Assembly: GCA_963976865.1 (NCBI GenBank)
Contig: CAXBLY010000005.1
Location: forward strand, 1 to 64,000
DNA from: UBA1858 sp963976865
GTDB taxonomy: Bacteria; Pseudomonadota; Gammaproteobacteria; UBA4575
Reading direction: 5' to 3'
DNA: 64,000 bases
Positions 41,585 through 50,314 of the stretch are shown here, piece by piece. Numbering within the stretch: position 1 is the first letter of the stretch; every line of letters begins with the position of its first letter. The position numbers were made by a program, and so were the translations under genes. Under the pieces are notes generated by a model. It saw nothing but the letters and a program-made list of their open reading frames with translations. It ran no database searches and was not told the origin of the DNA.

Positions 41585-43387
41585 TTAGCGGCCGCGTAAA
41601 AATAATTTATCCAGATCTGAAATGCTTAATTGAATCCAGGTAGGGCGTCCGTGATTGCACTGGTTGCTGCGTTCAGTGTCTTCCATGGCTCTGAGTAACG
41701 CATTCATTTCATGAATTGTCATACTGCGATTTGCACGAATTGATCCGTGACAGGCGAAGCTTGATAGCATCTCATTGGCCAGTTCTTCAACGCGTGTGCT
41801 GGTGGCATTGCTTTCAACATCTGCGATTACGTCACGTATTAGCTGTGGAATATCTGCTGTTGATAAAATATTGGGGATTGTGCGAACAACTATTGACGTG
41901 TCGCCAAGACGGTTTATATCAAATCCGAAGGAATCAAATAATTCATGTTGCGCGTCAACCAGGCTGGCTTCAGCTTCTGACACCACTATGTTCAGCGGGA
42001 CGAGTAGTTGCTGGCGAGCCGGATTATTGTTTTGCTGAGAGTTTTTCAATTGTTCATAAACAACGCGTTCGTGAGCTGCATGCATATCGACCAATACTAG
42101 GCCATTGCTGTTTTGAGCAAGTATGTAGATTCCGTGTAATTGAGCAACAGCGTAGCCAAGCAGGGGAATATCATTCTGTTCTGCCTGGGTGTTTGCTTGC
42201 GCGTCTAAAGTGGAATCATAATTAATTTGCGGCTCAGCAACGGCTGAAGAATATAGCGCTTCGAATTGACGATGTGCCCCGGGAGAGTTCGAGGTGGTGG
42301 GGATATACGATTGAACAGTTAACGTATCAGGAGCAGTGCTATTGGATAACTTGTTCAAGTCTCTGCTATCAATAGAAGATGGACGAATTTCACTGACAGC
42401 CTGTTTGACAGTTTGGCGTACGAAATTATGAATGGAGCGTGTGTCATGAAAGCGCACTTCATGTTTTGCAGGGTGTGCATTTACATCCACACTGTTTGGT
42501 TCTACTTCCAGAAATAATACATATGCGGGATGGCGGCCATGATATAGCACATCTTGATAAGCCAGTTTTATTGCATGGCTGATTGTTTTATCGCGTATAT
42601 GCCTGTCATTGACGTATTGATATTGTAGATCTGCCTGTCCTCTTGAGAAGGTCGGTGCTGCAATCCAGCCATACAGTTTCATGTTGTCTATGGAGCGTTC
42701 AACGTAAATAGCATGCTCTATGAATGCTTTGCCTACTAGTTTTTCAAGACGACTTACCTTGTCTTCAATGTTTTGTGCTGCGGGTAATGAGTAAATGGTT
42801 TTTTGATTGTGACGCAATGTCATCGAAATGTGGAAATTGGATAACGCCAGTCTTCTAACGACGAGTTCGCAATGCGTATATTCTGTTTTTTCGGTACGTA
42901 AGAACTTTCTGCGTGCGGGAGTGTTGTAGAAAATATCGTTTATCTCAACACTTGTTCCCTTGCTGTGGGCAGCTGGTTTGGGTTCAGCATCTGAATGACC
43001 GCCTTCATAATGCAGCACCCATCCCTGATTGGATTGCTCGACACTGGTGGTGATGGACAATCTGGCCACAGATGCAATACTTGGCAGCGCTTCTCCACGA
43101 AAACCGAGGCTATGAATGTTTTGCAGGTCATCCATATTTTGTATCTTTGATGTGGCGTGTCGCGTCAGCGCGGTGGCTAACTGGTCTTTTTCGATACCGG
43201 TGCCATTATCGCGTATCAGAATGCGCTGTATGCCACCTTTTTCAATATCAATGCTGATACTGCTGGCTGTGGCATCAATGCTGTTTTCGATTAACTCTTT
43301 GATCACCGAGGCGGGCCTCTCGATGACTTCGCCAGCCGCGATTTGGTTGATTAGATTGTCGGGCAGTTTTTTAATCGTTCTATGCAT
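41585..43387 (-). CDS. mutL: DNA mismatch repair protein MutL
   Basis: A 600-residue protein. The N-terminal GHKL ATPase (NQIAAGEVIERPASVIKELI; DNGTGIEKDQL; RHATSKI; GFRGEALPSI) occupies residues ~1-330, and the dimerising C-terminal domain ~410-600. The C-terminal domain carries DMHAAHERVVYE at about Asp434, fitting the D-x-H-A-x2-E-x4-E endonuclease motif, plus ACHGSIRA (~545) and CNHGRP (~577). E. coli MutL lacks this endonuclease motif but Pseudomonas MutL has it, so this protein probably nicks DNA itself. ATG 43387 is used; the frame also opens with TTG at 43393. Confidence 0.95.
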   Translation of the reverse strand: MHRTIKKLPDNLINQIAAGEVIERPASVIKELIENSIDATASSISIDIEKGGIQRILIRDNGTGIEKDQLATALTRHATSKIQNMDDLQNIHSLGFRGEALPSIASVARLSITTSVEQSNQGWVLHYEGGHSDAEPKPAAHSKGTSVEINDIFYNTPARRKFLRTEKTEYTHCELVVRRLALSNFHISMTLRHNQKTIYSLPAAQNIEDKVSRLEKLVGKAFIEHAIYVERSIDNMKLYGWIAAPTFSRGQADLQYQYVNDRHIRDKTISHAIKLAYQDVLYHGRHPAYVLFLEVEPNSVDVNAHPAKHEVRFHDTRSIHNFVRQTVKQAVSEIRPSSIDSRDLNKLSNSTAPDTLTVQSYIPTTSNSPGAHRQFEALYSSAVAEPQINYDSTLDAQANTQAEQNDIPLLGYAVAQLHGIYILAQNSNGLVLVDMHAAHERVVYEQLKNSQQNNNPARQQLLVPLNIVVSEAEASLVDAQHELFDSFGFDINRLGDTSIVVRTIPNILSTADIPQLIRDVIADVESNATSTRVEELANEMLSSFACHGSIRANRSMTIHEMNALLRAMEDTERSNQCNHGRPTWIQLSISDLDKLFLRGR

Positions 43388-43402
43388 AATCAACTTATGG
43401 TT

Positions 43403-43750
43403 TTAACTTATCAGTATCGGGGATTCATCAGTCAGTTCAAACATTTGCTGAATACCTTTTAATGCGAAATCACAAAATGCCTGTTCATGACGCCATTGTC
43501 TGTCTTCACTGATAATGTATTCATCCTGTTCTGATAAGACACGAATACGGTAAGTGTTTTCTTCATTTGAAGTAGTCGCTTCGCACGTGATGTATACTTC
43601 TGGTTTTGATGCGCCTTCACGTAATACCGCGACAATGAACAGATATGAAACAGAATCGCTGCTAGTGATATCGTGCAGTAACGTTATTGTGAATTCGCCA
43701 AACTGATAGCGTCTTTTGGGAATTGCGGATTGAATAGTTGGAAGTGCCAT
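43403..43750 (-). CDS. Hypothetical soluble protein upstream of mutL
   Basis: A 115-residue protein not recognised by sequence. It is soluble, without signal or membrane helices, and shows alternating beta-strand patterns (YQFGEFTITLLHDITS; YLFIVAVLREG; VYITCEATTS; TYRIRVLSEQDEYII), so probably a small beta-rich fold. It starts 25 bases from the divergent RibD-like gene and ends 16 bases before mutL, so it may be the first gene of the mutL-miaA-hfq operon. No function is suggested. Confidence 0.6.
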   Translation of the reverse strand: MALPTIQSAIPKRRYQFGEFTITLLHDITSSDSVSYLFIVAVLREGASKPEVYITCEATTSNEENTYRIRVLSEQDEYIISEDRQWRHEQAFCDFALKGIQQMFELTDESPILIS

Positions 43751-43775
43751 TTAATAGAGATGTATTGTATACCCG

Positions 43776-44621
43776 ATGAATAAAAATGTTATTCGCTTAT
43801 ATCCAGGAAGCGGTGAATCTGTACCCTTGAAAGGATTGTATCTCAGACAGGAAATGCCTGCTGAGGGAAATATTCTGACAAATAGTACCCAGCCGTATAT
43901 CTATGCTAATTTTTTAACCAGTCTGGATGGTCGCATTGCATTGCGTGATGAAGGTGATCAGAATTATCAGCTGCCGAGCCAGCTAAAGTCGGATGAGGAT
44001 TTTATGCTCTTTCTTGAGCTGTACGCACGTGCCGATTGTATTATCACTCACGGCGGATACATGCGCGCACTGAAAGCAGGGCGCCTGGGAAATGTTCTGC
44101 AGCTTCCTGAATCAGAAGATACCCGCTACATGCATGACTGGCGTCAACAGCAGGGATTGGGGAAAAATCCTGATGTGGTCATCATTAGCGGGAGTCTGGA
44201 TTTTCCGTGGCATTCATCACTGGATAACTCAGGGCAAAAAGTACATATCGCAACCGGTGGTAAGGCAGCTCAGGAAAACAGACAGCAGTGGTTGTCAGCT
44301 GGGCATCAAATAAACCAGATGGGCGAGCAGCAGCATGTAGATGTGAAATGCTTGATCGAATTCCTGAAGGAGAAAGGCTACCGGTCTGTATACTTGGTCG
44401 CGGGTCCGGATCTGTTACAGGACCTGATAGCGCATGAGTACATACACAGTTTTTATATGACAATCAGTCATCAGTTGTTAGGCGGCAATGACTTTAAAAG
44501 TCTGCTGACTGGGGATGTGTTAAATGATGCCGGGCGAATGAGGCTCGCTAATATGTACATGGATATGGAAAACTCGAATTCGCGGTCGCAATGGTATGTT
44601 GAGTTTTCTTTTGATAAATAA
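43776..44621 (+). CDS. RibD C-terminal-like (DHFR-fold) reductase
   Basis: A 281-residue protein with a RibD_C-like fold. The region YIYANFLTSLDGRIALRDEG carries the S-x-DG-x-IA signature and NADPH-binding context ITHGGYMRALKAG, with YLVAGPDLLQDLI and FYMTISHQLLGG later in the chain. It lacks the deaminase domain of full-length RibD. Such stand-alone proteins are probable pyrimidine or pterin reductases; the substrate is unknown. It diverges from the hypothetical gene by only 25 bases, so their promoters must overlap. Confidence 0.75.
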   Translation: MNKNVIRLYPGSGESVPLKGLYLRQEMPAEGNILTNSTQPYIYANFLTSLDGRIALRDEGDQNYQLPSQLKSDEDFMLFLELYARADCIITHGGYMRALKAGRLGNVLQLPESEDTRYMHDWRQQQGLGKNPDVVIISGSLDFPWHSSLDNSGQKVHIATGGKAAQENRQQWLSAGHQINQMGEQQHVDVKCLIEFLKEKGYRSVYLVAGPDLLQDLIAHEYIHSFYMTISHQLLGGNDFKSLLTGDVLNDAGRMRLANMYMDMENSNSRSQWYVEFSFDK

Positions 44622-44646
44622 ATAATTTTTAACAAGAGAATAATAA

Positions 44647-45654
44647 ATGATGGAATTTATTTCTGATTACGGTTTGTTTCTGGCAAAGGCAGCCACCATT
44701 CTGATTTTTATATGGCTGCTGCTATCGCTGTTTGTATCATTGACGCATAAGCCTCATGATCAGGATCAGATTGAAATTAATAATCTGAATGAGAAGTTCG
44801 ATAAGCTGAAACTCTTGATGCAAAAATCTATGCTTTCAAAGAAGCAGGCAAAAGAACTGCTTAAGCAAAACAAAAAACAAAATAAAAAAAGCAAAGCAAA
44901 TGATAAACGTCAGCGAGTATTCGTGCTGAACTTTGTCGGCAATATAAAAGCCAGCGCGGTTAAGCATCTGCGTAAGGAAATAACAGCGTTATTGGCGGTT
45001 GCAACTCCACAGGATGAGGTGGTTGTGTGTCTGGAGAATGCCGGCGGCATGGTACATGAACATGGATTTGCCTCATCACAATTGGAACGCATCAAACAGA
45101 GAAATATTCCACTAACAGTGGCCGTTGATAAGGTTGCTGCCAGCGGGGGTTACATGATGGCATGTGTCGCTGATCGAATTGTGGCGGCGCCTTTTTCAAT
45201 TATAGGTTCCATAGGCGTGATTGCGCAGTTACCAAATTTTAACCGGCTGCTTGATAAGCATGGAATTGATTATGAACAGGTAAAAGCGGGCGACCTAAAA
45301 CGCACTTTGACTATGTTTGGCAAGAATACTGATGAGGATCGTGAAAGGTTTGCACAGCAAATGGAAGAAACTCACGCACTGTTTAAAGAGTTTGTAGCGC
45401 AAAATCGTGAGCAAATTAATATACAGGAAATAGCGACCGGAGAGCATTGGTTAGGCAAGCGGGCATTGGAACTGAAGCTGGTTGACGAGTTGATTACCAG
45501 CGATGATTATCTGTTACGTAAAAGTGAATCAGCGGATGTGTATGAAGTGAAACACACTGCGCCAAAATCAATCGGTGAAAAGATTCTCGGGAATGCGCAG
45601 CTGGCTTTCGAAAAGGTTATGACAGTATTATGGGAACGAAAACTGTTTTCCTGA
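44647..45654 (+). CDS. sohB: SohB-like inner-membrane serine protease
   Basis: A 335-residue S49-family peptidase. An N-terminal membrane helix (residues ~9-32) is followed by a lysine-rich coiled linker (KKQAKELLKQNKKQNKKSK), then the protease domain with the nucleophile region VDKVAASGGYMMACVAD and the dyad lysine in VKAGDLKRTLTMFG. E. coli SohB is the closest named relative. It degrades membrane or periplasmic proteins or signal peptides. It follows the RibD-like gene by 25 bases and ends in a short hairpin before convergent amiB. Confidence 0.9.
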   Translation: MMEFISDYGLFLAKAATILIFIWLLLSLFVSLTHKPHDQDQIEINNLNEKFDKLKLLMQKSMLSKKQAKELLKQNKKQNKKSKANDKRQRVFVLNFVGNIKASAVKHLRKEITALLAVATPQDEVVVCLENAGGMVHEHGFASSQLERIKQRNIPLTVAVDKVAASGGYMMACVADRIVAAPFSIIGSIGVIAQLPNFNRLLDKHGIDYEQVKAGDLKRTLTMFGKNTDEDRERFAQQMEETHALFKEFVAQNREQINIQEIATGEHWLGKRALELKLVDELITSDDYLLRKSESADVYEVKHTAPKSIGEKILGNAQLAFEKVMTVLWERKLFS

Positions 45655-45667
45655 AACTATTCAGGAA
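45646..45667. terminator. Short hairpin at the end of sohB
   Basis: TTCCTGA (45648-45654) and TCAGGAA (45661-45667) form a 7-bp stem that overlaps the sohB stop codon. No T-tract follows, so it is a weak candidate terminator between convergent sohB and amiB. Confidence 0.35.
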
Positions 45668-45682
45668 GCAGTATAGGGAAGA

Positions 45683-47200
45683 TTAAACTTCAGGGATAAT
45701 CAATTTCTGGCCAACGCGAATTCTGTCTGTATCCAGAGCATTTGTTTTGCGAATTGCGTCAACGCTTACACTATATTGAATAGCTATTTCAGATAATGTT
45801 TCACCACGCTGAATGGTGTGTTTATCAGTTTTGATATTATTGGCAAGCACTGCATCTTTTGGTGCGTAATGCTTCAGGTAAAGCTTCAGGCCACTGAATA
45901 CCGAGCTTGCGAGTTTTTGCTGATGCGTTGCCGAACGTAATTTTTTCTCTTCTGCTGCATTGGAAATAAATGCAGTTTCTACAAGAATAGATGGGATATC
46001 AGGCGACTTCAAAACAGCGAAACCGGCATGCTCTACATTTTTTCGCGTCTTTCCCAATCTGCTTAGTTCTTTTTTTACTGAATTTGCTAACTTCATGCTG
46101 GCGTCAATTGTTGCTGCCTGAGAAAGATCGACAAGAACTTTTTGTACGTCTTTACCTTTGCCTTCAAGCTTTACTCCGCCTATCACATCGGATTCATTTT
46201 GACTCTGTGCAAGGAATCTTGCAGCCTCGCTGCTTGCACCATTTTTGGAAAGCACATAGACCGAGGAGCCTCGTACACGTCGGTCATCAACAGCATCAGC
46301 ATGGATAGATATAAAGATATCTGCTTTCATGTCACGTGCTTTTTTGATGCGCCCTCGTAAAGTTAAGAACTTGTCTGAGTCACGAGTCATTACGGCACGC
46401 ATGCCTTTTTCAGCATTGATCAGGCGTACCAGTCTCTGGGAGATTTGTAAGACTACGTCTTTTTCACGTGTACCCGCAAAGCCAGTCGCGCCAGGGTCTT
46501 TGCCGCCATGACCAGGATCGACTGCAATCACAAGGGTTCCACGCTGTGTTCTTTTTGGTGTGGTATTGGTCTGTTGTGCTGGTTTGGCTTTCGCTGGTTG
46601 AGCAACCTTGGGTGCCGTCACTTTAGCAATTATGTCTTGCTTTGGCTGAGTGCTGGCAACTTTAGCTACAGGTCTTTTAACAGACTTTGCGGCCTGTTTG
46701 GGAGCGGATTCAGACTTGCTTGTTGCTTTTGGTTTTGAAGGCTGCTTTTTGGCTATCTGGGTATTTGCTGTCCGAGAGTTCTTTAAGTCAATCACCAGTC
46801 GATGATGTGAATTTTCATTGGGTGCGAGGACAAAACTTTTGGGTACGATTTGTTCGTTAAGGTCTAGTACGATTCTAAGTTTATTACTGGGTCGGTTGGC
46901 AAAACGCAGTTTTTCAACAAATGATGCTTTAAAGACCGACTGATCTACTTTGGTCGATAGCCTGGCATTTGACAGATCAATCACGACACGACGAGGATTA
47001 TTTAAGGTGAATATTTTATATGACGGTATGGCACTCGTATCGAATACAACACGAGTGACCTGATCATTTTTGGCCACGCGAATATTTTCTACCTTAAATG
47101 TATCAGCAAATACGCTGGCAGGTATAACGCCAATCATTACGACCAGCACAATGATTGTCTGAATGACGTGACGAGTATGTGATGACTTTGGATGCGACAC
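45683..47200 (-). CDS. amiB: N-acetylmuramoyl-L-alanine amidase AmiB
   Basis: A 505-residue periplasmic amidase that removes stem peptides from peptidoglycan during septation. The signal peptide (residues ~12-32, IQTIIVLVVMIGVIPASVFA) is followed by an AMIN domain (FKVENIRVAKNDQVTRVVF). Next is a ~100-residue lysine-, alanine- and proline-rich linker, then the Amidase_3 zinc domain (VAVDPGHGGKDPGA, then EKDVVLQISQRLV, ISIHADAVDD, VETAFISN), then a C-terminal LysM (HTIQRGETLSEIAIQYSVS). The order AMIN-Amidase_3-LysM and the neighbours tsaE and mutL match E. coli AmiB. GTG 47200 is taken because GGGAG lies upstream and the signal peptide follows; the frame is open to 47299. Confidence 0.9.
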   Translation of the reverse strand: MSHPKSSHTRHVIQTIIVLVVMIGVIPASVFADTFKVENIRVAKNDQVTRVVFDTSAIPSYKIFTLNNPRRVVIDLSNARLSTKVDQSVFKASFVEKLRFANRPSNKLRIVLDLNEQIVPKSFVLAPNENSHHRLVIDLKNSRTANTQIAKKQPSKPKATSKSESAPKQAAKSVKRPVAKVASTQPKQDIIAKVTAPKVAQPAKAKPAQQTNTTPKRTQRGTLVIAVDPGHGGKDPGATGFAGTREKDVVLQISQRLVRLINAEKGMRAVMTRDSDKFLTLRGRIKKARDMKADIFISIHADAVDDRRVRGSSVYVLSKNGASSEAARFLAQSQNESDVIGGVKLEGKGKDVQKVLVDLSQAATIDASMKLANSVKKELSRLGKTRKNVEHAGFAVLKSPDIPSILVETAFISNAAEEKKLRSATHQQKLASSVFSGLKLYLKHYAPKDAVLANNIKTDKHTIQRGETLSEIAIQYSVSVDAIRKTNALDTDRIRVGQKLIIPEV

Positions 47201-47310
47201 CCAGCAGATCTCCCAGTGACCTTTGTCGTTTTTTGTTAACTGTAACAAAAATAATGACCTACGGGCAATTATTAAATGAAAATCTATAATTTGGGTCAAG
47301 TAGAGAGGGG

Positions 47311-47730
47311 TTAAGGTGTATGTTTTGTGATGCTGATCTGCCTGCCTTCAGGCACATATTCGATGTAAATCTCCATTGTGGCCCTGGGAACGAGCGGTTT
47401 GCCAAGATTTGGCCACTCGATAAAGCAGATGTTTGAACCACTGCAGAATTCCCGTATGCCAATGTAGTCCAGTTCTTCCGGGTCAGAAATCCTATATAAA
47501 TCAAAGTGATAAACTTCAAGTTTGCTAAAAGAGTAGGTTTCGACCAGAGTAAATGTGGGGCTCTTGACCAGGCCCTGATAACCCAAGCCGCGTAAAGCAC
47601 CTCTCACCAGTGTCGTTTTACCGGCACCGAGATCACCATGCAGGTAAATTACGGCCGGCGCATGTAAATCATTTACCAGCGCGGCGCCGGTCGCTTCCAT
47701 TTCGTCAGCGGAGCGAATCAGATTTTTCAT
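47311..47730 (-). CDS. tsaE: tRNA threonylcarbamoyladenosine biosynthesis ATPase TsaE
   Basis: A 139-residue P-loop ATPase (YHGDLGAGKTTLVRGALRGLG: LGAGKTT) that helps TsaBCD make t6A37 on tRNAs reading ANN. SPTFTLVETY and YHFDLYRISDPEEL are the standard family segments. ATGA overlap links it to nnrD. The gene ends 110 bases before amiB. Full length (E. coli 153). Confidence 0.95.
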   Translation of the reverse strand: MKNLIRSADEMEATGAALVNDLHAPAVIYLHGDLGAGKTTLVRGALRGLGYQGLVKSPTFTLVETYSFSKLEVYHFDLYRISDPEELDYIGIREFCSGSNICFIEWPNLGKPLVPRATMEIYIEYVPEGRQISITKHTP

Positions 47731-49211
47731 TGATTAACCAGTTTATAGATAGCCGGGAACAGATCCTGGGCTAGTACTCCTCTTGTGCCATATTTGGATA
47801 TTAGTTCTGCTGCAAGTCCATGCAGCATGACACCACAATTGGCGGCATCACTTATAGATAACCCCTGGCCGGCGAGACTGGCAATTATGCCGGCTAATAC
47901 ATCACCACTGCCACCTGTAGCCAGACTGACATTACCACTTGTGCAAAAATTAATTTGCTGGTCATGACAGGTTAGTGTGCCTGAACCTTTGAGTACTGTG
48001 ACTCCGGAATACTGTTCCTGAATGGCGAGTGCCGAGGAAGTTCGATTAAGCTGAATCTCTTCGGTGTTGCAAGCCAGTAATTGAGCGGCTTCTCCTGGGT
48101 GTGGAGTCAATATCCAGTGATCACAATGACCTGGATTGTTACCCAGCAAGCGTAAGGCATCCGCATCGACAATTAGCGGTTTGCTGGTTTCAATCACACG
48201 TGCAAATATTTTTTGTGCCCACTTGTCTTGACCGAGACCCGGCCCAATTAAAATCACATCCGCTTTTTTTATGAGCTCGCCAAGATCGCGTGATTCACGA
48301 ATACCTTTCACCATAAGCGAGCCGCAGCCTGAAGCAATGGCGGCGACATTATTCGGGTGGCAAGCAACACTGACCAAACCGGTACCTGTGCGTGCAGCAG
48401 CTTCACCTGCGAGACGTGCAGCATTGGGATAACCAATATTTCCACCGACTACCAGTACGTGACCATACAGGTTTTTATAGCCGCTTTGACTGCGTGCAGA
48501 TAACAATCGTGCCGGCATGGTTTCGCTCAAAGACATGCCTAGTTTCTCTGCATTTTCGATCACTGAATCGGGAAGATCCAGTGAGTCAACACCGACTTTG
48601 CCAGTATAGTTTCGCGACTCACCAGTGATTAATCCACTTTTTAAACCAATAAAGGTAAGTGTACTGTTTGCATAAACAGTCGGTCCCATGGGGTTGCCAG
48701 TTTCGGCGCTGAGCCCTGAGGGAATATCCAGAGACAGCACCGGTACCGGTGTGTGATTAATAGCATTGATGATATCTGCAAATTCATTTTCTACAGGGCG
48801 TGTCAGGCCAATACCAAAAATGGCATCAACAATCAGATCGCATTCAGGTAAATCTTCAGTGAAATCAATGTCTCTGCCGTCATGTATGGCATAGTCATTT
48901 TGCGCGCGCATGGCATCACCTCTTAATCTGGTGATGGGAACTACGGGCATGGTGTAGCATTCGGTGTCTGCAGTGTGCAGTAGTCTCGCCAAAATGTACC
49001 CATCTCCGGCATTATTACCTCCGCCGGTAATCACCAGTACTCTTTTGGCATCCGGGTAATGTTCCCGAATGAACATAAATGCGGCTTTCCCGGCACGTTG
49101 CATGAGATCATAGCTTTTAAACCCATGCTGCTGGATTGCGCTAGACTCAAGATTCTGTATCTGTTGTCGAGTAAAAACCGGGTATTGTTTGCCGTTATTA
49201 AGTAAATTCAT
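47727..49211 (-). CDS. nnrD: Bifunctional NAD(P)H-hydrate repair enzyme (epimerase and dehydratase)
   Basis: A 494-residue two-domain enzyme that repairs hydrated NADH and NADPH. The N-terminal NnrE-like epimerase domain (residues ~10-220) has VLVITGGGNNAGDGYILARLL, LIVDAIFGIGLTRPV and DIPSGLSAETG. The C-terminal NnrD-like dehydratase (residues ~235-490) has GHVLVVGGNIGYPNAARLAG, WILTPHPGEAAQLL and TGGSGDVLAGIIASL. Domain order and length fit the E. coli protein. tsaE overlaps it by 4 bases; the queG gene diverges. Confidence 0.95.
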   Translation of the reverse strand: MNLLNNGKQYPVFTRQQIQNLESSAIQQHGFKSYDLMQRAGKAAFMFIREHYPDAKRVLVITGGGNNAGDGYILARLLHTADTECYTMPVVPITRLRGDAMRAQNDYAIHDGRDIDFTEDLPECDLIVDAIFGIGLTRPVENEFADIINAINHTPVPVLSLDIPSGLSAETGNPMGPTVYANSTLTFIGLKSGLITGESRNYTGKVGVDSLDLPDSVIENAEKLGMSLSETMPARLLSARSQSGYKNLYGHVLVVGGNIGYPNAARLAGEAAARTGTGLVSVACHPNNVAAIASGCGSLMVKGIRESRDLGELIKKADVILIGPGLGQDKWAQKIFARVIETSKPLIVDADALRLLGNNPGHCDHWILTPHPGEAAQLLACNTEEIQLNRTSSALAIQEQYSGVTVLKGSGTLTCHDQQINFCTSGNVSLATGGSGDVLAGIIASLAGQGLSISDAANCGVMLHGLAAELISKYGTRGVLAQDLFPAIYKLVNQ

Positions 49212-49236
49212 GTGTGATTTAACAATTTAATATATT

Positions 49237-50307
49237 GTGGAAAAGCCTATCGTTACTGAGCAGAGTATGCAAAGCCTATTGGATAATATCCGTGCGTGGG
49301 CGCATGGGCTTGGCTTTGATCATATTGGAATTAGCGATACGAATCTTGCTGAACATGAGGCATATTTGCTGAACTGGTTGCAATCGGGGATGCAGGGTGA
49401 AATGCATTACATGCATAAGCATGGCACCAAGCGTTCAAGACCGGATGAATTGCTGCCGGGTACCGTGCGTATTATTTCGGTCAGGATGAATTATCTGCCA
49501 CCCGATGCGCAGGAACCATTGAGTGTGCTTGATGATGCATCTCTGGCGTATATTTCGCGTTACGCACTAGGGCGTGATTATCATAAAGTCATGAGGAATC
49601 GTCTGCAAAAACTGGCAAACCATATAGAGCAGCAGGTGGGGCCATTTGGCTATCGGGCATTCGTCGATAGTGCCCCTGTGATGGAAAAAGCACTTGCACA
49701 TAAAGCCGGTTTGGGCTGGATTGGAAAACATACAAATTTATTATCCGAGGATGCTGGTTCGTGGTTTTTTCTGGGCGAGCTGTTTACTAACCTGCCGCTG
49801 CCGATTGATCAGCCGTCAACGAGTCACTGCGGTACATGTCAGGCATGTATAGAAATTTGCCCAACCCAGGCAATTGTTGCGCCATATACATTAGATGCAC
49901 GTAAATGTATTTCTTATCTAACCATAGAGCATAAAACGTCAATTCCGGTTGAATACAGGAAACCCATGGGTAACCGTATTTATGGTTGTGATGACTGCCA
50001 GCTGGTATGTCCATGGAATAAATTTTCAAAAAAATCTCCCCTGGCAGACTTTGCCAGTCGGCATAAACTCGATGCAAGCAGTCTGGTGGAATTGTTTTTG
50101 TGGAGCGAACAGGATTTTTTATATTTCACTGAAGGTTCTGCAATCCGTAGAATAGGGTATCAGCAGTGGTTGAGAAATCTTGCCGTTGCATTGGGGAATG
50201 CAACAGGTACTCCTGAAGTGGTAGAGGCTTTACTGAGTCGACAGGACAATTGCACAGAACTGGTTCGAGAGCATGTGCAATGGGCACTGGAACAACACGG
50301 GCGATAA
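49237..50307 (+). CDS. queG: Epoxyqueuosine reductase QueG
   Basis: A 356-residue cobalamin-dependent Fe-S enzyme that makes queuosine from epoxyqueuosine in tRNA. The N-terminal catalytic domain (residues ~10-180: GLGFDHIGISDTNLAEHEAY; YALGRDYHKVMRNRL; GLGWIGKHTNLLS) is followed by two 4Fe-4S clusters (CGTCQACIEICPTQAI; GCDDCQLVCPWN) and a C-terminal tail. The GTG at 49237 is used; ATG 49267 is the alternative. It diverges from nnrD, as yjeS does from yjeF in E. coli. Confidence 0.94.
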   Translation: MEKPIVTEQSMQSLLDNIRAWAHGLGFDHIGISDTNLAEHEAYLLNWLQSGMQGEMHYMHKHGTKRSRPDELLPGTVRIISVRMNYLPPDAQEPLSVLDDASLAYISRYALGRDYHKVMRNRLQKLANHIEQQVGPFGYRAFVDSAPVMEKALAHKAGLGWIGKHTNLLSEDAGSWFFLGELFTNLPLPIDQPSTSHCGTCQACIEICPTQAIVAPYTLDARKCISYLTIEHKTSIPVEYRKPMGNRIYGCDDCQLVCPWNKFSKKSPLADFASRHKLDASSLVELFLWSEQDFLYFTEGSAIRRIGYQQWLRNLAVALGNATGTPEVVEALLSRQDNCTELVREHVQWALEQHGR

Positions 50308-50314
50308 GCAGGAT

